Of a stretch of DNA of 64,000 nt, positions 35,113-44,737 are shown in pieces. Origin of the DNA: Flavihumibacter fluvii (GTDB lineage: Bacteria > Bacteroidota > Bacteroidia > Chitinophagales > Chitinophagaceae); the NCBI RefSeq assembly GCF_018595675.2, contig NZ_CP092333.1, positions 1,512,001 to 1,576,000 of the forward strand, given 5' to 3'. The notes below the pieces were generated by a model, which did not search any database, was not told the DNA's origin, and saw nothing but the letters and a program-made list of their open reading frames with translations. Position 1 is the stretch's first letter. Every line of letters starts with the position of its first letter. The position numbers and the translations under genes were made by a program.

Positions 35113-36486
35113 TTACAAATCTTTCCAAACAGCAGCTGCAAAGGTTTCGAGGGAAGGATCGCGCGCACCCATCAGCAGGAGCACACAATCTTCGGTCAGG
35201 TGTGGCCGTAAGCTGGCCACCAGGTCATTCCGGTTGTCTACAAAATAGGCATTCTTACCTTGTTGTTTTATGTCTTCGACCAGGTCATTTGCAGAAATAT
35301 CCTTGGTCGCAGTTCCGCCGGCATAAAAGATCTCGCTCATCCATATCTCATCCTGCGGACGGAGTACATGGGAAATTTCCTGCACGAAATCATAGCGCAG
35401 GAACCGGGTCGGGCCATAGCCATGGGGCTGGAACCAGGCAATTACCTTTGGCGCAATAGGCTGGCAGGCCTCAATGCTGGCGGCACATTTAGCGGGATTA
35501 TGGGCATAATCATCGATCAGCCACACACCCTGTTTTTGGCCGATTACCTGGTGGCGGCGATAGATGCCTTCATACTGTTGCAGGGCTTCGGCTGACACAG
35601 CCAGGTCCACCCCAATGGCTGCTGCCACAGTAGCAGCCGCAAGTGCATTTTCCATATTATGCCGGCCCACGACCTGCAGGGAAAATGGTACATGGTTGAT
35701 GGTGAAATGAATGGACAACCCATCCTGCTTAAAATCACGGGCCACATATCCGGCCGTACAATGTTCGTGGTGGCAAAAATCAAGGTTAATATCCTGCGAC
35801 AATGTTGTCGCCAAAGCATGCGAACGGTTCACGATAAATTGCTGGCTGTTTTTCCTGAAGGTGGCGAACACCTGCATCAGTTCATCAATTTCCTTATGGT
35901 CCTTATCAATATTCAATAACAAACCAACCTGCGGATGGTACTGTACAATCGAACCATCACTTTCATCGGCTTCAATCACCAGCCAATCGCCCAGACCGCA
36001 TTTTGCATTCCCGATCTTTCCTTCCCGGATGATGCTCACCAGTCCGGCACCACTAATGATCGATGGGTGCATACCGGCATATTGCAGGATATCAAATAAC
36101 ATGGCGCTGGTGGTGGATTTGCCCGAGGTACCGCCAACGGCAATGGTTTTTTTGCTTTTTGCGATCAGGGCCAGCAGTTCGCTGCGTTTGATGATGGGAA
36201 TGTTAAGCTGCCGGGTTTTCTGCACTTCCGGTACGGTTTCTTCAACAGCTGTGGATACCACCACAAGGTCGGTGGTGGGATGGATACCCGTGCCGTCCTG
36301 TTCAAAACAAAGTATCCCTTCGGCTTCCAGTTTCTGGCGGGTATCATTGAATTCACCGGGTTTGAAATAGCGGTCACTCCCGCTTACCTCTTTTCCAACA
36401 CCTTTCAGGTATTGTGCCAGCGCACTCATGCCGGTTCCGGCAACACCTATAAAAAAAACCCGTTGAAAATCATCGATACTGTTCAT
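35113..36486 (-). CDS. MurC-like Mur ligase embedded in the hut operon
   Basis: A 457-residue Mur ligase with all three domains: an N-terminal nucleotide-binding fold with GVAGTGMSALA (14-24), a central ATPase domain with P-loop GGTSGKST (118-125), EADESDGS (172-179) and NIDKDHKE (192-199), and a C-terminal domain starting near DDYAHNPAK. It resembles UDP-N-acetylmuramate-alanine ligase or Mpl, but the P-loop differs from the MurC consensus GTHGKTTT. Normal MurC sits in the dcw cluster, while this gene lies between hutU and hutI with gaps of 34 and 3 bases. A role in cell-wall recycling, or ligation of a histidine-derived amino acid, is possible; the substrate is unknown. Confidence 0.85.
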   Translation of the reverse strand: MNSIDDFQRVFFIGVAGTGMSALAQYLKGVGKEVSGSDRYFKPGEFNDTRQKLEAEGILCFEQDGTGIHPTTDLVVVSTAVEETVPEVQKTRQLNIPIIKRSELLALIAKSKKTIAVGGTSGKSTTSAMLFDILQYAGMHPSIISGAGLVSIIREGKIGNAKCGLGDWLVIEADESDGSIVQYHPQVGLLLNIDKDHKEIDELMQVFATFRKNSQQFIVNRSHALATTLSQDINLDFCHHEHCTAGYVARDFKQDGLSIHFTINHVPFSLQVVGRHNMENALAAATVAAAIGVDLAVSAEALQQYEGIYRRHQVIGQKQGVWLIDDYAHNPAKCAASIEACQPIAPKVIAWFQPHGYGPTRFLRYDFVQEISHVLRPQDEIWMSEIFYAGGTATKDISANDLVEDIKQQGKNAYFVDNRNDLVASLRPHLTEDCVLLLMGARDPSLETFAAAVWKDL

Positions 36487-36520
36487 TGATCATCTTTGCA
36501 TTAAAGGTAAGTGCTATGGT

Positions 36521-38206
36521 TTATTTTGATGCCAGTCTTTCATTGATGTCTAACCGATGCTGCCTTGCGGTGTCTTTTGCAATATCATAACCTGCATCAG
36601 CATGCCGGATAACACCCATACCCGGGTCATTGCGCAAAACCCTTGCCAGTCTTGCCTCTGCCGCCATCGTTCCGTCTGCAACAATCACCATGCCGGCATG
36701 GATACTATACCCCATGCCAACGCCACCACCATGGTGCAGGCTTACCCATGATGCACCACCTGCTGTATTCACCAACGCGTTTAATATGGGCCAGTCGGCA
36801 ACTGCATCACTGCCATCCAGCATGGCTTCCGTTTCGCGGTTGGGACTTGCTACTGATCCGGTATCGAGGTGGTCGCGGCCGATCACGATGGGCGCTTTTA
36901 CTTTTCCGGTTCGCACCAGCTCATTGAAAGCGAGTCCGGCTTTTTCCCGTTCACCCTGCCCCAGCCAGCAAATGCGGGCCGGCAATCCCTGGAAGGCAAT
37001 GCGTTCCTTCGCCAGTTTCAGCCAGCGTTGCAGGCTTTTGTTTTCGGGGAACATTTTGGCGATGAGGTCATCGGTCACTGCAATATCCGCGGGGTCACCA
37101 CTTAAAGCAGCCCACCGAAACGGCCCTTTTCCTTCACAAAATAATGGCCTGATGTACGCCGGGACGAATCCGGGAAAATCAAATGCATTGACCAGTCCAT
37201 GTTCCCGGGCCCGGGCCCGGATATTATTGCCATAGTCAAACGTGATGGCACCCATTTTTTGCAGGGTCAGCATATACCCGACATGCAGGTGCATACTTTC
37301 ATAACTCCGGGCGATATATTGGTCAGGATGTTCAGTTCTTAATATATTGGCCTGCGCAACAGTTAAGGTATGCGGAATATACCCGATCAACGGATCGTGT
37401 GCGGATGTCTGGTCGGTTAAGGTGTCTGGCACGATATCCCTTTCTATCAAACGGGCTAATAAATGAACCGCATTACACAATACGCCGATGCTGATATGCT
37501 CACCATTTTTCTTTGCTTCCAGTGCGCGGTCGATGGCCGCGTCTATATTGGTCATTTTGATATCGAGATAGCGGGTTTCGATCCGCTTATCGATACGCCA
37601 TTCTTCCACCTCAGCGATCAGGGCCACCCCTTCATTCATGGTGATGGATAAGGGTTGTGCACCACCCATACCGCCTAACCCGGCGGTCACATTCAATGTA
37701 CCTTTCAGGCTGCCCCCAAAATGTTTGTCGGCTACCGCGGCATATGTTTCAAAAGTGCCCTGCACAATGCCCTGCGAGCCAATATAGATCCAGGATCCTG
37801 CAGTCATCTGGCCATACATCATCAGCCCTTTCTTTTCCAGTTCATCAAAATGTTCCCAGGTGGCCCATTGGGGAACCAGCTGCGAATTGGAGATCAGCAC
37901 GCGCGGTGCGTCTGCATGTGTTTTGAGAATGCCCACCGGCTTACCACTCTGGATCAATAAAGATTCATCATTCTCCAGGTCTTTCAGCGCCTTAATGATG
38001 AGGTCCAGTGCTTCAAAACTCCGGGCAGCTTTTCCCCGGCCGCCATATACGATCAGGTCATCAGGCCTTTCGGCGACATCCGGGTTAAGGTTGTTCAGCA
38101 ACATGCGCAGGGCTGCTTCCTGGATCCAGCCTTTGCAGGATAGGGTGTTGCCGGTTGGTGTGGCATATTTAAGGGCATCATAACGGCGATGGGTAGTTGC
38201 AGGCAT
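36521..38206 (-). CDS. hutU: Urocanate hydratase
   Basis: A 561-residue NAD-dependent urocanase, second step of histidine degradation. The glycine-rich NAD-binding segment [12 protein letters not shown], the early [12 protein letters not shown] and [16 protein letters not shown], and the C-terminal [19 protein letters not shown] are typical. Length matches the family. It sits 12 bases after hutH and 34 bases before the MurC-like gene on the minus strand, in the order expected for a hut operon apart from that extra gene. Confidence 0.97.
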   Translation of the reverse strand: MPATTHRRYDALKYATPTGNTLSCKGWIQEAALRMLLNNLNPDVAERPDDLIVYGGRGKAARSFEALDLIIKALKDLENDESLLIQSGKPVGILKTHADAPRVLISNSQLVPQWATWEHFDELEKKGLMMYGQMTAGSWIYIGSQGIVQGTFETYAAVADKHFGGSLKGTLNVTAGLGGMGGAQPLSITMNEGVALIAEVEEWRIDKRIETRYLDIKMTNIDAAIDRALEAKKNGEHISIGVLCNAVHLLARLIERDIVPDTLTDQTSAHDPLIGYIPHTLTVAQANILRTEHPDQYIARSYESMHLHVGYMLTLQKMGAITFDYGNNIRARAREHGLVNAFDFPGFVPAYIRPLFCEGKGPFRWAALSGDPADIAVTDDLIAKMFPENKSLQRWLKLAKERIAFQGLPARICWLGQGEREKAGLAFNELVRTGKVKAPIVIGRDHLDTGSVASPNRETEAMLDGSDAVADWPILNALVNTAGGASWVSLHHGGGVGMGYSIHAGMVIVADGTMAAEARLARVLRNDPGMGVIRHADAGYDIAKDTARQHRLDINERLASK

Positions 38207-38218
38207 GGTAGTATTTTT

Positions 38219-39781
38219 TTATAATTGATAGGCATCGAAACCTTCATTGAGCGGATGGCCCGATCGGGTGGCGAATGCATGCACTTTGTTTACAAAAGAA
38301 AAATCCCGGATCATGCGGGTAATCTGTTCTATATCGCGGGCGAATATGCGGTCTTCACTGGCGAACTCAACGAACTCACGGACATGGCTATGGGCGAATT
38401 CAAGGACCGGACTACTTTTCAGTGGCCGGCGGAATTCAATGGCCTGGCAGGCGCTGAGTAATTCGATGGAGAGGATGAATTCCAGGTTATCAAGCACCTG
38501 GTTGAGTTTACGACCGCTGATACTGCCCATGCTCACATGGTCCTCCTGTCCGAGTGAAGTAGGTATGCTATCCGCACTGGCCGGGAAGCAAAGGGTCTTG
38601 TTTTCAGTGACCAGTGCTGCCGTAGTATATTGGGGAATCATAAAGCCGCTGTTTAGCCCAACATTATTCATCAATAACATAGGCAGGCCCCATTTCCCTT
38701 CCAGCAATAAATAACAACGGCGATCGGAAATATTCCCGATTTCGGCCGCCGCGAAACAGTTGTAATCCAATGGTAACGCCAGTGGCTGGCCATGGAAATT
38801 ACCCCCACTGATGGTATGTTGTGCATCAAATACGATCGGGTTATCCGTCACCGAATTCAATTCAATTTCTGTCAAGGATTTGAGGTGCAGCCAGGCATTC
38901 CGGGAAGCACCGTGCACCTGGGGCATACAACGCAGTGAATAAGGGTCCTGCACCCGGCCGCAGTCCACATGGCTTTGCATTATATCAGAATCCGCCAGGA
39001 TCTTCCTAAGGCGCTGGGCTACGAGTTGATTGCCTTCAAAAGGCCTTAACTGGTGCAGGCGATTTTCAAAAGGAGCCTGTGTACCGGTCAGGGCTTCCAG
39101 GCTCATGGCGCCAATGATATCGGCTGCATCCAGGCAATTGAGCATGCGTTGCACCGCTTTAACAGCGTGTGCCAGGATGAACTGGGTGCCATTGATCAGC
39201 GCCAGTCCTTCTTTTGGCCCCAGCTGGATGGGTTCCAGTCCATGGGCAGCCAATACCTGTGCAGCGGGTTTCCTGACCCCATTCTCAAATACTTCACCAA
39301 GGCCGATGAGCGGGAGGCAGAGGTGTGCGAGCGGTGCCAGGTCGCCACTGGCTCCTACACTCCCCTTTTCCGGAACAACAGGGATGATGTCCTGGTTGAT
39401 GAACCAGCAGATCCGCTCCAGGGTGGATAGTTGTGCTCCGGAATAGCCCTGCGATAAGGCATGTACTTTGGTGATCATCATCAGTTTGGCGATCTCCGGT
39501 TGGATTGGTTCGCCTACACCCACACTATGGCTTTGCAGGATCTTGTATTGCAGGGTGCGGGTATCGGCTTCGGAAATAGGTGTATTCGCAAGGATTCCAA
39601 AACCGGTATTGATGCCGTACACAGTCCGGTTCTCGGCCACTATTTCAGACACAGCAGCCGCGCTGGCATTGATTTTAGCGATAGATGCCGGTCCGAGTGC
39701 AGCTTTTAACCGGCCTACCGAAATATCGACCGCCTTTCCGATGGTCAGGTGATCGATGCCGTACTGGAAATGGTTGTTCAT
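38219..39781 (-). CDS. hutH: Histidine ammonia-lyase
   Basis: A 520-residue lyase that deaminates histidine to urocanate. The MIO prosthetic group forms from Ala144-Ser145-Gly146 within GSVGASGDLAPLAH, and YGINTGFG (55-62) and the later QEDHVSMGS are conserved active-site segments. The ATG overlaps the stop codon of the marR gene (ATGA), so translation is coupled to the regulator. It is the first enzymatic gene of the operon. Confidence 0.97.
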   Translation of the reverse strand: MNNHFQYGIDHLTIGKAVDISVGRLKAALGPASIAKINASAAAVSEIVAENRTVYGINTGFGILANTPISEADTRTLQYKILQSHSVGVGEPIQPEIAKLMMITKVHALSQGYSGAQLSTLERICWFINQDIIPVVPEKGSVGASGDLAPLAHLCLPLIGLGEVFENGVRKPAAQVLAAHGLEPIQLGPKEGLALINGTQFILAHAVKAVQRMLNCLDAADIIGAMSLEALTGTQAPFENRLHQLRPFEGNQLVAQRLRKILADSDIMQSHVDCGRVQDPYSLRCMPQVHGASRNAWLHLKSLTEIELNSVTDNPIVFDAQHTISGGNFHGQPLALPLDYNCFAAAEIGNISDRRCYLLLEGKWGLPMLLMNNVGLNSGFMIPQYTTAALVTENKTLCFPASADSIPTSLGQEDHVSMGSISGRKLNQVLDNLEFILSIELLSACQAIEFRRPLKSSPVLEFAHSHVREFVEFASEDRIFARDIEQITRMIRDFSFVNKVHAFATRSGHPLNEGFDAYQL

Positions 39782-40260
39782 TGTAGTTGTTTTTCAATTC
39801 GGTCAAAAATGGTGGACTGCTGGAAGCTTTTTTCCAGTTCGCCAATAGCCGGCATGAGCAGCTTTCCATGGGGCATTTCTTCCAGCAACTGATCCATGGC
39901 TTTTTGTACGGCGGTCCAGATGGGCTGTACCTGCTGCAGCAATTTTTGTCCCTTCGGGGTAAAGGACACCACTTTTTTCCGGGCATCATTTTTATCGATA
40001 CCGGAGCGGATCAGGCCTTTTTCCACCAGTTTGCTCACCAACTGGCTGGCAGCGGAATGGGACACTTCCAGTTCGATGGATATCTCCCGGATGGATAGTG
40101 CGCCCTGGTGAGATAACATATAAAATATGGGGAACCAGGCTGCGTCGAAACGGATACCATGGTGCTTATAGATGCTGTTCACATCGGCGAGGAAGGCTTC
40201 GCTGATTCGCCTGAGGCGGCTACCGAAGACCAGTACACCGGAATTTTGGTAAAATGGCAA
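39778..40260 (-). CDS. MarR-family regulator of the hut operon
   Basis: A 160-residue winged-helix regulator. The DNA-binding region reads LSIREISIELEVSHSAASQLVSKLVEKGLI, followed by the wing DARKKVVSFTPKGQKLL, both typical of MarR proteins. It is the first gene of the hut operon and overlaps hutH by 4 bases. The reading frame opens after a TAA close upstream and has no ATG before the homology, so the start is a TTG at 40260. A perfect 14-bp palindrome just downstream of the promoter is the likely binding site; urocanate or histidine would be plausible inducers, by analogy with HutC, but that is inference. Confidence 0.9.
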   Translation of the reverse strand: MPFYQNSGVLVFGSRLRRISEAFLADVNSIYKHHGIRFDAAWFPIFYMLSHQGALSIREISIELEVSHSAASQLVSKLVEKGLIRSGIDKNDARKKVVSFTPKGQKLLQQVQPIWTAVQKAMDQLLEEMPHGKLLMPAIGELEKSFQQSTIFDRIEKQLQ

Positions 40261-40278
40261 GGTCGAAGTTTTAATTTA

Positions 40279-40325
40279 TATAAGCGCTTATACAAATATA
40301 CAGTACTCCCTTCTTTACGGCCAAA
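40279..40325 (-). promoter_or_regulatory. hut operon promoter with MarR-type operator
   Basis: On the minus strand TTTG (40322-40325), a 21-base spacer and TATATTTG (40293-40300) form a good Bacteroidota promoter. It abuts a perfect palindrome TATAAGC/GCTTATA (40279-40292), which covers the predicted transcription start. The marR start codon is 18 bases further on. This is the layout of an autoregulated repressor operon. Confidence 0.8.
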
Positions 40326-40339
40326 TATCCGGTCAATTT

Positions 40340-40370
40340 TTTGGGGGAAAGGGTGATTCCGTTATCTTTG
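40340..40370 (+). promoter_or_regulatory. Promoter of tRNA-Arg
   Basis: TTTG (40340-40343), a 19-base spacer and TATCTTTG (40363-40370) match the Bacteroidota consensus exactly. The predicted start lies about 6 bases before the tRNA. It is back-to-back with the hut promoter, only 14 bases away. Confidence 0.8.
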
Positions 40371-40382
40371 CGCCCCGGGTAA

Positions 40383-40456
40383 GGTCCGGTAGCTCAGCTG
40401 GATAGAGCAACTGCCTTCTAAGCAGTAGGTCATTGGTTCGAATCCAATCCGGATCA
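40383..40456 (+). tRNA. tRNA-Arg (anticodon TCT)
   Basis: A 74-base cloverleaf: acceptor GGTCCGG pairs with CCGGATC (one G-T), the D arm is GCTC/GAGC, the anticodon stem ACTGC/GCAGT encloses loop CTTCTAA with anticodon TCT, the variable loop has 5 bases, and the T stem ATTGG/CCAAT encloses TTCGAAT. Discriminator base is A and CCA is not encoded. It reads AGA codons for arginine. Confidence 0.97.
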
Positions 40457-40469
40457 CGTAAACTGATAA

Positions 40470-40497
40470 AAGGTTTCAAGAAATTGAAGCCTTTTTT
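40470..40497 (+). terminator. Intrinsic terminator after tRNA-Arg
   Basis: Arms AAGGTTTCAA and TTGAAGCCTT (10 bp with one G-T) close a GAAA loop and are followed by a run of T, 13 bases after the tRNA. Confidence 0.9.
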
Positions 40498-40538
40498 GGT
40501 ATATACTATTTAATTGATATTATGCATAAAATTACCCT

Positions 40539-40901
40539 TTGTTAATTCTGTCCTATTTCCTGTCCATTGTAATATTCTGCATTACCAATGAACTAACAGG
40601 CAGGGTTTTAAGAAGCGGTTATTGGTATTTCCGGCGCTCAGCGAATATGAATAACCCGGAGCAGTATAGTTATTATGTCGGTTTTTCCACTTCAGCATCA
40701 GCAACGGTCATTGCCGCGCTGTTTAGCTATAATCCATTTTCATGGCTAAAGACCGAACCGGATCCATGGGTACATTTTTTTGTGCTGTTCATATTTTGGT
40801 GGCTAATTAATAATCAATTAGTCGACACCAGGTTTAATACAGCCTCACAAAGAATTGGGGCATGTGTAGGTCTGGTGTTGATTTTATATTGGGCAAATTG
40901 A
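40539..40901 (+). CDS. Putative small integral membrane protein
   Basis: An open frame of 120 codons with three or four hydrophobic segments (LSYFLSIVIFCI at the start, a middle segment around VIAALFS, HFFVLFIFWWLI and ACVGLVLILYW). No family is recognised. The frame has only a TTG start at 40539; the first in-frame ATG comes 36 codons later and would lose one membrane segment. The hydrophobic pattern supports a real protein, but the start and the gene itself are uncertain. It follows the tRNA terminator and shows no partner. Confidence 0.4.
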   Translation: MLILSYFLSIVIFCITNELTGRVLRSGYWYFRRSANMNNPEQYSYYVGFSTSASATVIAALFSYNPFSWLKTEPDPWVHFFVLFIFWWLINNQLVDTRFNTASQRIGACVGLVLILYWAN

Positions 40902-41000
40902 TACTATTTTTGCAGTGCGCAAATTCCCATCCTGTAATAAAACGCAGTAACTTTATCCCATTCCCTCACTATAACAAGGACGTCAGGGATTACACAGGCT

Positions 41001-41324
41001 ATGTCTACACATAAAAAGCAATTACAACATCACGTCTTCTTTTGGTTAAAAAATCCGGATCAGGAAGCAGATAGGCAGGAACTGATCAAGGGACTCAGAA
41101 CCCTGGCAGCAATACCCTCCATCCGACAGCTCCATATTGGTGTACTGGCATCTACTGAACAACGGGAGGTGGTAGATACTTCCTGGGATGTATCTGAACT
41201 GATGTTTTTTGATGATGAGGCCGGCCAAAAAATTTACCAGGATCATCCGATACACCAGGCTTTCGTGAAGAACTATTCCCATCTGTGGAAAAAAGTAATC
41301 GTTTACGATTCACTGGACGTGTAA
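41001..41324 (+). CDS. Dabb (stress-responsive A/B barrel) domain protein
   Basis: A 107-residue single-domain protein. The start QLQHHVFFWLKNPDQEADRQELIKGLRTL, the IRQLHIG segment and the C-terminal DHPIHQAFVKNYSHLWKKVIVYDS are the Dabb-domain pattern, a ferredoxin-like alpha/beta barrel that dimerises. Members include stress-induced proteins and polyketide or cannabinoid cyclases; a specific activity cannot be assigned. It is a lone gene upstream of the GH116 enzyme. Confidence 0.88.
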   Translation: MSTHKKQLQHHVFFWLKNPDQEADRQELIKGLRTLAAIPSIRQLHIGVLASTEQREVVDTSWDVSELMFFDDEAGQKIYQDHPIHQAFVKNYSHLWKKVIVYDSLDV

Positions 41325-41561
41325 GGATAAACTCCTTTCTTCTTACAACGCTGTTTTCAAAATATATCCTGCTTTCATAGACGGGATTACTACAAACTGA
41401 CCAGCACTCCCCGATATTTTTTTATAACGGAAGGAAGGCCTCCAAAAAATAAAATAATTCATATTACCTGAGCAAATTATAATAGGATATTACCGGGCGG
41501 AATTAACAGTGGGAATTCCTTGCTTACATTTAGTTTTAGATCACCACTATCATTTACCGCC

Positions 41562-44500
41562 ATGAAATTGACCTTACTGTTCTTTTGCTCCATTGCAATT
41601 GTGGCATCAGCTTCCGCACAGCAAATTGATCCATCCCACCATGTACCCCTGGATAAAAATCTCCCGGCTTCCTGGAACCAATCCCTCTGGCAGGATGAAC
41701 GGAAAGTATATACAGGAAATGAATTAACCACCATTGGCATGCCTTGTGGCGGCATAGCAGCCGGACAATTATACGTCCGGGGCGATGGCACCCTCGCCAA
41801 CTGGTGGATCGCTAATAACGCTTATAATACGGGCTATGGCATCGACTGGCTATTGAATTTTGAGACCGCTGCCGGACCATGGAAGGTCTGTTACCAGACT
41901 TTTGAACCCCTCAGTTATATCGACCAGGGATTTGCCGTCACCATCAGGCAAGCGGGTAAAACAATGACCAGGCAACTCAATAAAAAAGACTTTGACAATA
42001 TTTCATTCATTGGGGAATATCCCATCGCCTATATCAGCTACGCGTCAAAAAAGAATCCGATCCCACTGCAGGTTGACGCCACTGTTTTCTCCCCATTTAT
42101 TCCCCTGAATGCAAAAGAATCGGCCACACCTGGTACAGTATTGCAGTATACCCTGAAAAACAGGTCTTCAGAAAAAATGCAGGTGGACCTTACCGGCTGG
42201 TTGCAAAACCTGGTTTGCATGGATATCAAAGACCAGGTTAAAGGCAACCTGCGCAACAGGGTGGTCAAAACAGCCGGCATGACATCGGTCAAGATGGACC
42301 TGGTGAAAGCAGATAATACGATTGGACCAGCCCGTAAAAAAGAAGTATTCCAGGATTTCGAATCGGGCAATTATGGGAAATGGAAAGTGGAAGGAACGGC
42401 ATTTGGCAAAGTCCCGGTTACCAGCGCTGCTGCAGCAAAAGATGAAGTAACCGGACAAGCAGGCAATTTTTTAGTCAATTCAAAACTGACGGACTATGGT
42501 GACAGTGGTACAGGAAAATTGACCTCCCCGCCATTTGTTATTAAGGAAGATTATATCAATTTTAAATTAGGCGGCGGGCCTTATCGTGGTAAGACCTGTA
42601 TCAATTTAGTGGTGAATAATACCATTGAAAAGACCGCAACGGGAAATAGCGAGGAATCACTGCGTGATGTTAGCTGGGAGGTTAAAGCTTTCAAAGGCCG
42701 GCAGGCATACCTGGAAATCATCGATAACGAAACGGGTAGCTGGGGACATATCAACCTGGATGAAATCACCTTTAGCAACCTTCCTGCAAAAGAAAAATTC
42801 TTCCCGGAAGGCCATCCGTATTTCGGCAATATTGCGCTAAGTGTTATCGACCAAAATGGTTTGGCAACGGCTGATTATAAAGGCATCGGCAGTCCCTTTA
42901 AAAACACTAATATGGCCACTGCCCCGGCCAATGAAAAATTACTTGGTGCAACGGGTACTTCATTCGAACTGGCGCCCGGTGAAACAAAATCCATCAGCTT
43001 CCTGCTTACCTGGTATTTCCCGAACCGGCCAATGCAATATGGCGAGGGTGGCAATTGGAATATGGCCATACCAACTGATGGTCCGGCTATCGGCAACATG
43101 TATGCGAATTGGTATGACAATGCAATGGATGTAGCCGGTTGGCTGCAAAAAAACCTGGACCGGTTAACAAAGGAGACGGTCAATTTCCATGATACGTATT
43201 ACAAGAACACCACCCTACCCTATTGGCTCGTACAACGGCTGATGATGCCGGTTTCCACATTGGCGACTGAAACCTGCCAGTGGTGGGCGAATGATAAATT
43301 CTGGGCCTGGGAGGGTGTTGGTTCCTGTGTGGGAACCTGCACGCATGTCTGGAATTATGAACATGCCCTCTCAAAGCTATTTCCCGAGCTGGAAAAAAAC
43401 ATCCGGGAGAAAACTGACTATGGCACTTCCTTCCAGGCGGATGGCGGCATACTGGCGCGGAATGGCTGGGGCGGTATTTTAATTGACGGCCATGCAGGGG
43501 GTATTTTAAAAGCCTATCGCGAACACCTGGGCTCAAAGGATGATCTCTTCTTGTCGCGGAACTGGGATAAGATCAAAAAAGCGACCGAGTTCATTATCAG
43601 GGAAGATGGAAACAGCGATGGGCTGATCGAAAAGGAACAAGCCAATACCTATGATATTGCCTTTTATGGCGCCAACACTTATGTAGGTGGATTATATCTT
43701 TCATCACTTAAAGCAGCCGGCAAAATGGCCTTGCTCATGAAAGACACGGCATTTGCACAACACTGTGACAGTATTTTCCGGAGCGGGAGTAACCGAAGCG
43801 TGGAAAAACTGTGGAATGGTGAATATTTTGTGCAGGATGTTGACCTGGCTAAACATCCGCTATCGCAATATGCCAATGGTTGCCTGAGCGACCAGCTGTT
43901 CGGGCAAACCTGGGCGCACTTAACCAACCTGGGCTATATCTATCCGGAAGAAAAAGTAAAAACGACCTTGCGATCTATCTGGAAATACAATTGGGCTGCC
44001 GATGTTGGCGTGCAAAACCAGGTACACAAGCCGGAAAGGTACTTTGCCAATGCAGGTGAACCCGGCCTCCTCGTTGCCACCTGGCCCAAAAGCAGGCATA
44101 TGGGCGAAGATGGCGTGCGCTACCGGGATGAAATATGGACCGGCATTGAATACCAGGTAGCCACCAATATGATCTATGAAGGCATGATCGGGGAAGGGCT
44201 TTCACTGGTAAAAGCGATCCATGAACGGTACCGGCCGGAGAAACATAATCCATGGAATGAGATTGAATGCGGGGACCATTATGCCCGGGCATTAGCTTCC
44301 TGGGGCGTTTTGCTGGCCCTTCAGGACTTCAAGTATGATGGTCCGGCCAAATCCCTGTCCTTTGCACCGAAAGTGCAGCCCGACAACTTTAAAAGCTTTT
44401 TTACGGCAGCAGAAGGCTGGGGAAATATTGAACAGAAAAGGACTGCAGCTACACAAACAAATACGATCTCGGTGGCATATGGCAGCTTGCGTTTGTCTAC

Positions 44501-44663
44501 TATCTCAGTTGAATTAACCGGTATTGCCAGGAAGATTAGGGTATTGGCAAATGGAAAAGAAATCCCTGCAACATTTACCCAGCAGGATAACCTGGTGAAG
44601 GTCATATTTGATGAAACCATGATTGAAGCCAGGCAGAAAATTGTATTGTCTATCTCATTATAA
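41562..44663 (+). CDS. Secreted GH116-family glycosidase with inserted jelly-roll domain
   Basis: A 1033-residue exported enzyme (signal peptide MKLTLLFFCSIAIVASASAQ). It has the glycosyl-hydrolase family 116/DUF608 layout: an N-terminal beta-sandwich with TIGMPCGGIAAGQLYVRGDG (58-76) and a C-terminal alpha/alpha-barrel rich in conserved aromatics (ETCQWWANDKFWAWEG, then CTHVWNYEHALSKLFP). GH116 enzymes are beta-glucosidases, xylosidases or glucosylceramidases. A separate jelly-roll-like module of about 145 residues (262-406, starting VFQDFESGNYGKW and ending GHINLDEITF) is inserted in the N-terminal half, probably for carbohydrate binding. I chose the ATG at 41562; the frame also opens at a TTG at 41520 without a signal peptide. 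Substrate unknown. Confidence 0.85.
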   Translation: MKLTLLFFCSIAIVASASAQQIDPSHHVPLDKNLPASWNQSLWQDERKVYTGNELTTIGMPCGGIAAGQLYVRGDGTLANWWIANNAYNTGYGIDWLLNFETAAGPWKVCYQTFEPLSYIDQGFAVTIRQAGKTMTRQLNKKDFDNISFIGEYPIAYISYASKKNPIPLQVDATVFSPFIPLNAKESATPGTVLQYTLKNRSSEKMQVDLTGWLQNLVCMDIKDQVKGNLRNRVVKTAGMTSVKMDLVKADNTIGPARKKEVFQDFESGNYGKWKVEGTAFGKVPVTSAAAAKDEVTGQAGNFLVNSKLTDYGDSGTGKLTSPPFVIKEDYINFKLGGGPYRGKTCINLVVNNTIEKTATGNSEESLRDVSWEVKAFKGRQAYLEIIDNETGSWGHINLDEITFSNLPAKEKFFPEGHPYFGNIALSVIDQNGLATADYKGIGSPFKNTNMATAPANEKLLGATGTSFELAPGETKSISFLLTWYFPNRPMQYGEGGNWNMAIPTDGPAIGNMYANWYDNAMDVAGWLQKNLDRLTKETVNFHDTYYKNTTLPYWLVQRLMMPVSTLATETCQWWANDKFWAWEGVGSCVGTCTHVWNYEHALSKLFPELEKNIREKTDYGTSFQADGGILARNGWGGILIDGHAGGILKAYREHLGSKDDLFLSRNWDKIKKATEFIIREDGNSDGLIEKEQANTYDIAFYGANTYVGGLYLSSLKAAGKMALLMKDTAFAQHCDSIFRSGSNRSVEKLWNGEYFVQDVDLAKHPLSQYANGCLSDQLFGQTWAHLTNLGYIYPEEKVKTTLRSIWKYNWAADVGVQNQVHKPERYFANAGEPGLLVATWPKSRHMGEDGVRYRDEIWTGIEYQVATNMIYEGMIGEGLSLVKAIHERYRPEKHNPWNEIECGDHYARALASWGVLLALQDFKYDGPAKSLSFAPKVQPDNFKSFFTAAEGWGNIEQKRTAATQTNTISVAYGSLRLSTISVELTGIARKIRVLANGKEIPATFTQQDNLVKVIFDETMIEARQKIVLSISL

Positions 44664-44737
44664 GGGTATGCATGCATTTTTCAACTGGCAGTTTCCTTCG
44701 CACATCATTCTGTCAAATCACGATAGATATTATAGGC

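Noticed and set aside
35711-37235. Long plus-strand open frames (up to 219 codons) opposite the MurC-like gene and hutU
   Set aside because: They are antisense shadows of well-supported genes, with serine/proline-rich composition typical of such shadows.
41421-41445. TTTTATAACGGAA before the GH116 gene and CCGTT/AACGG at 45307, resembling single array units
   Set aside because: They are isolated; the second is explained by a terminator stem. One 10-base match is not evidence of a shared site.
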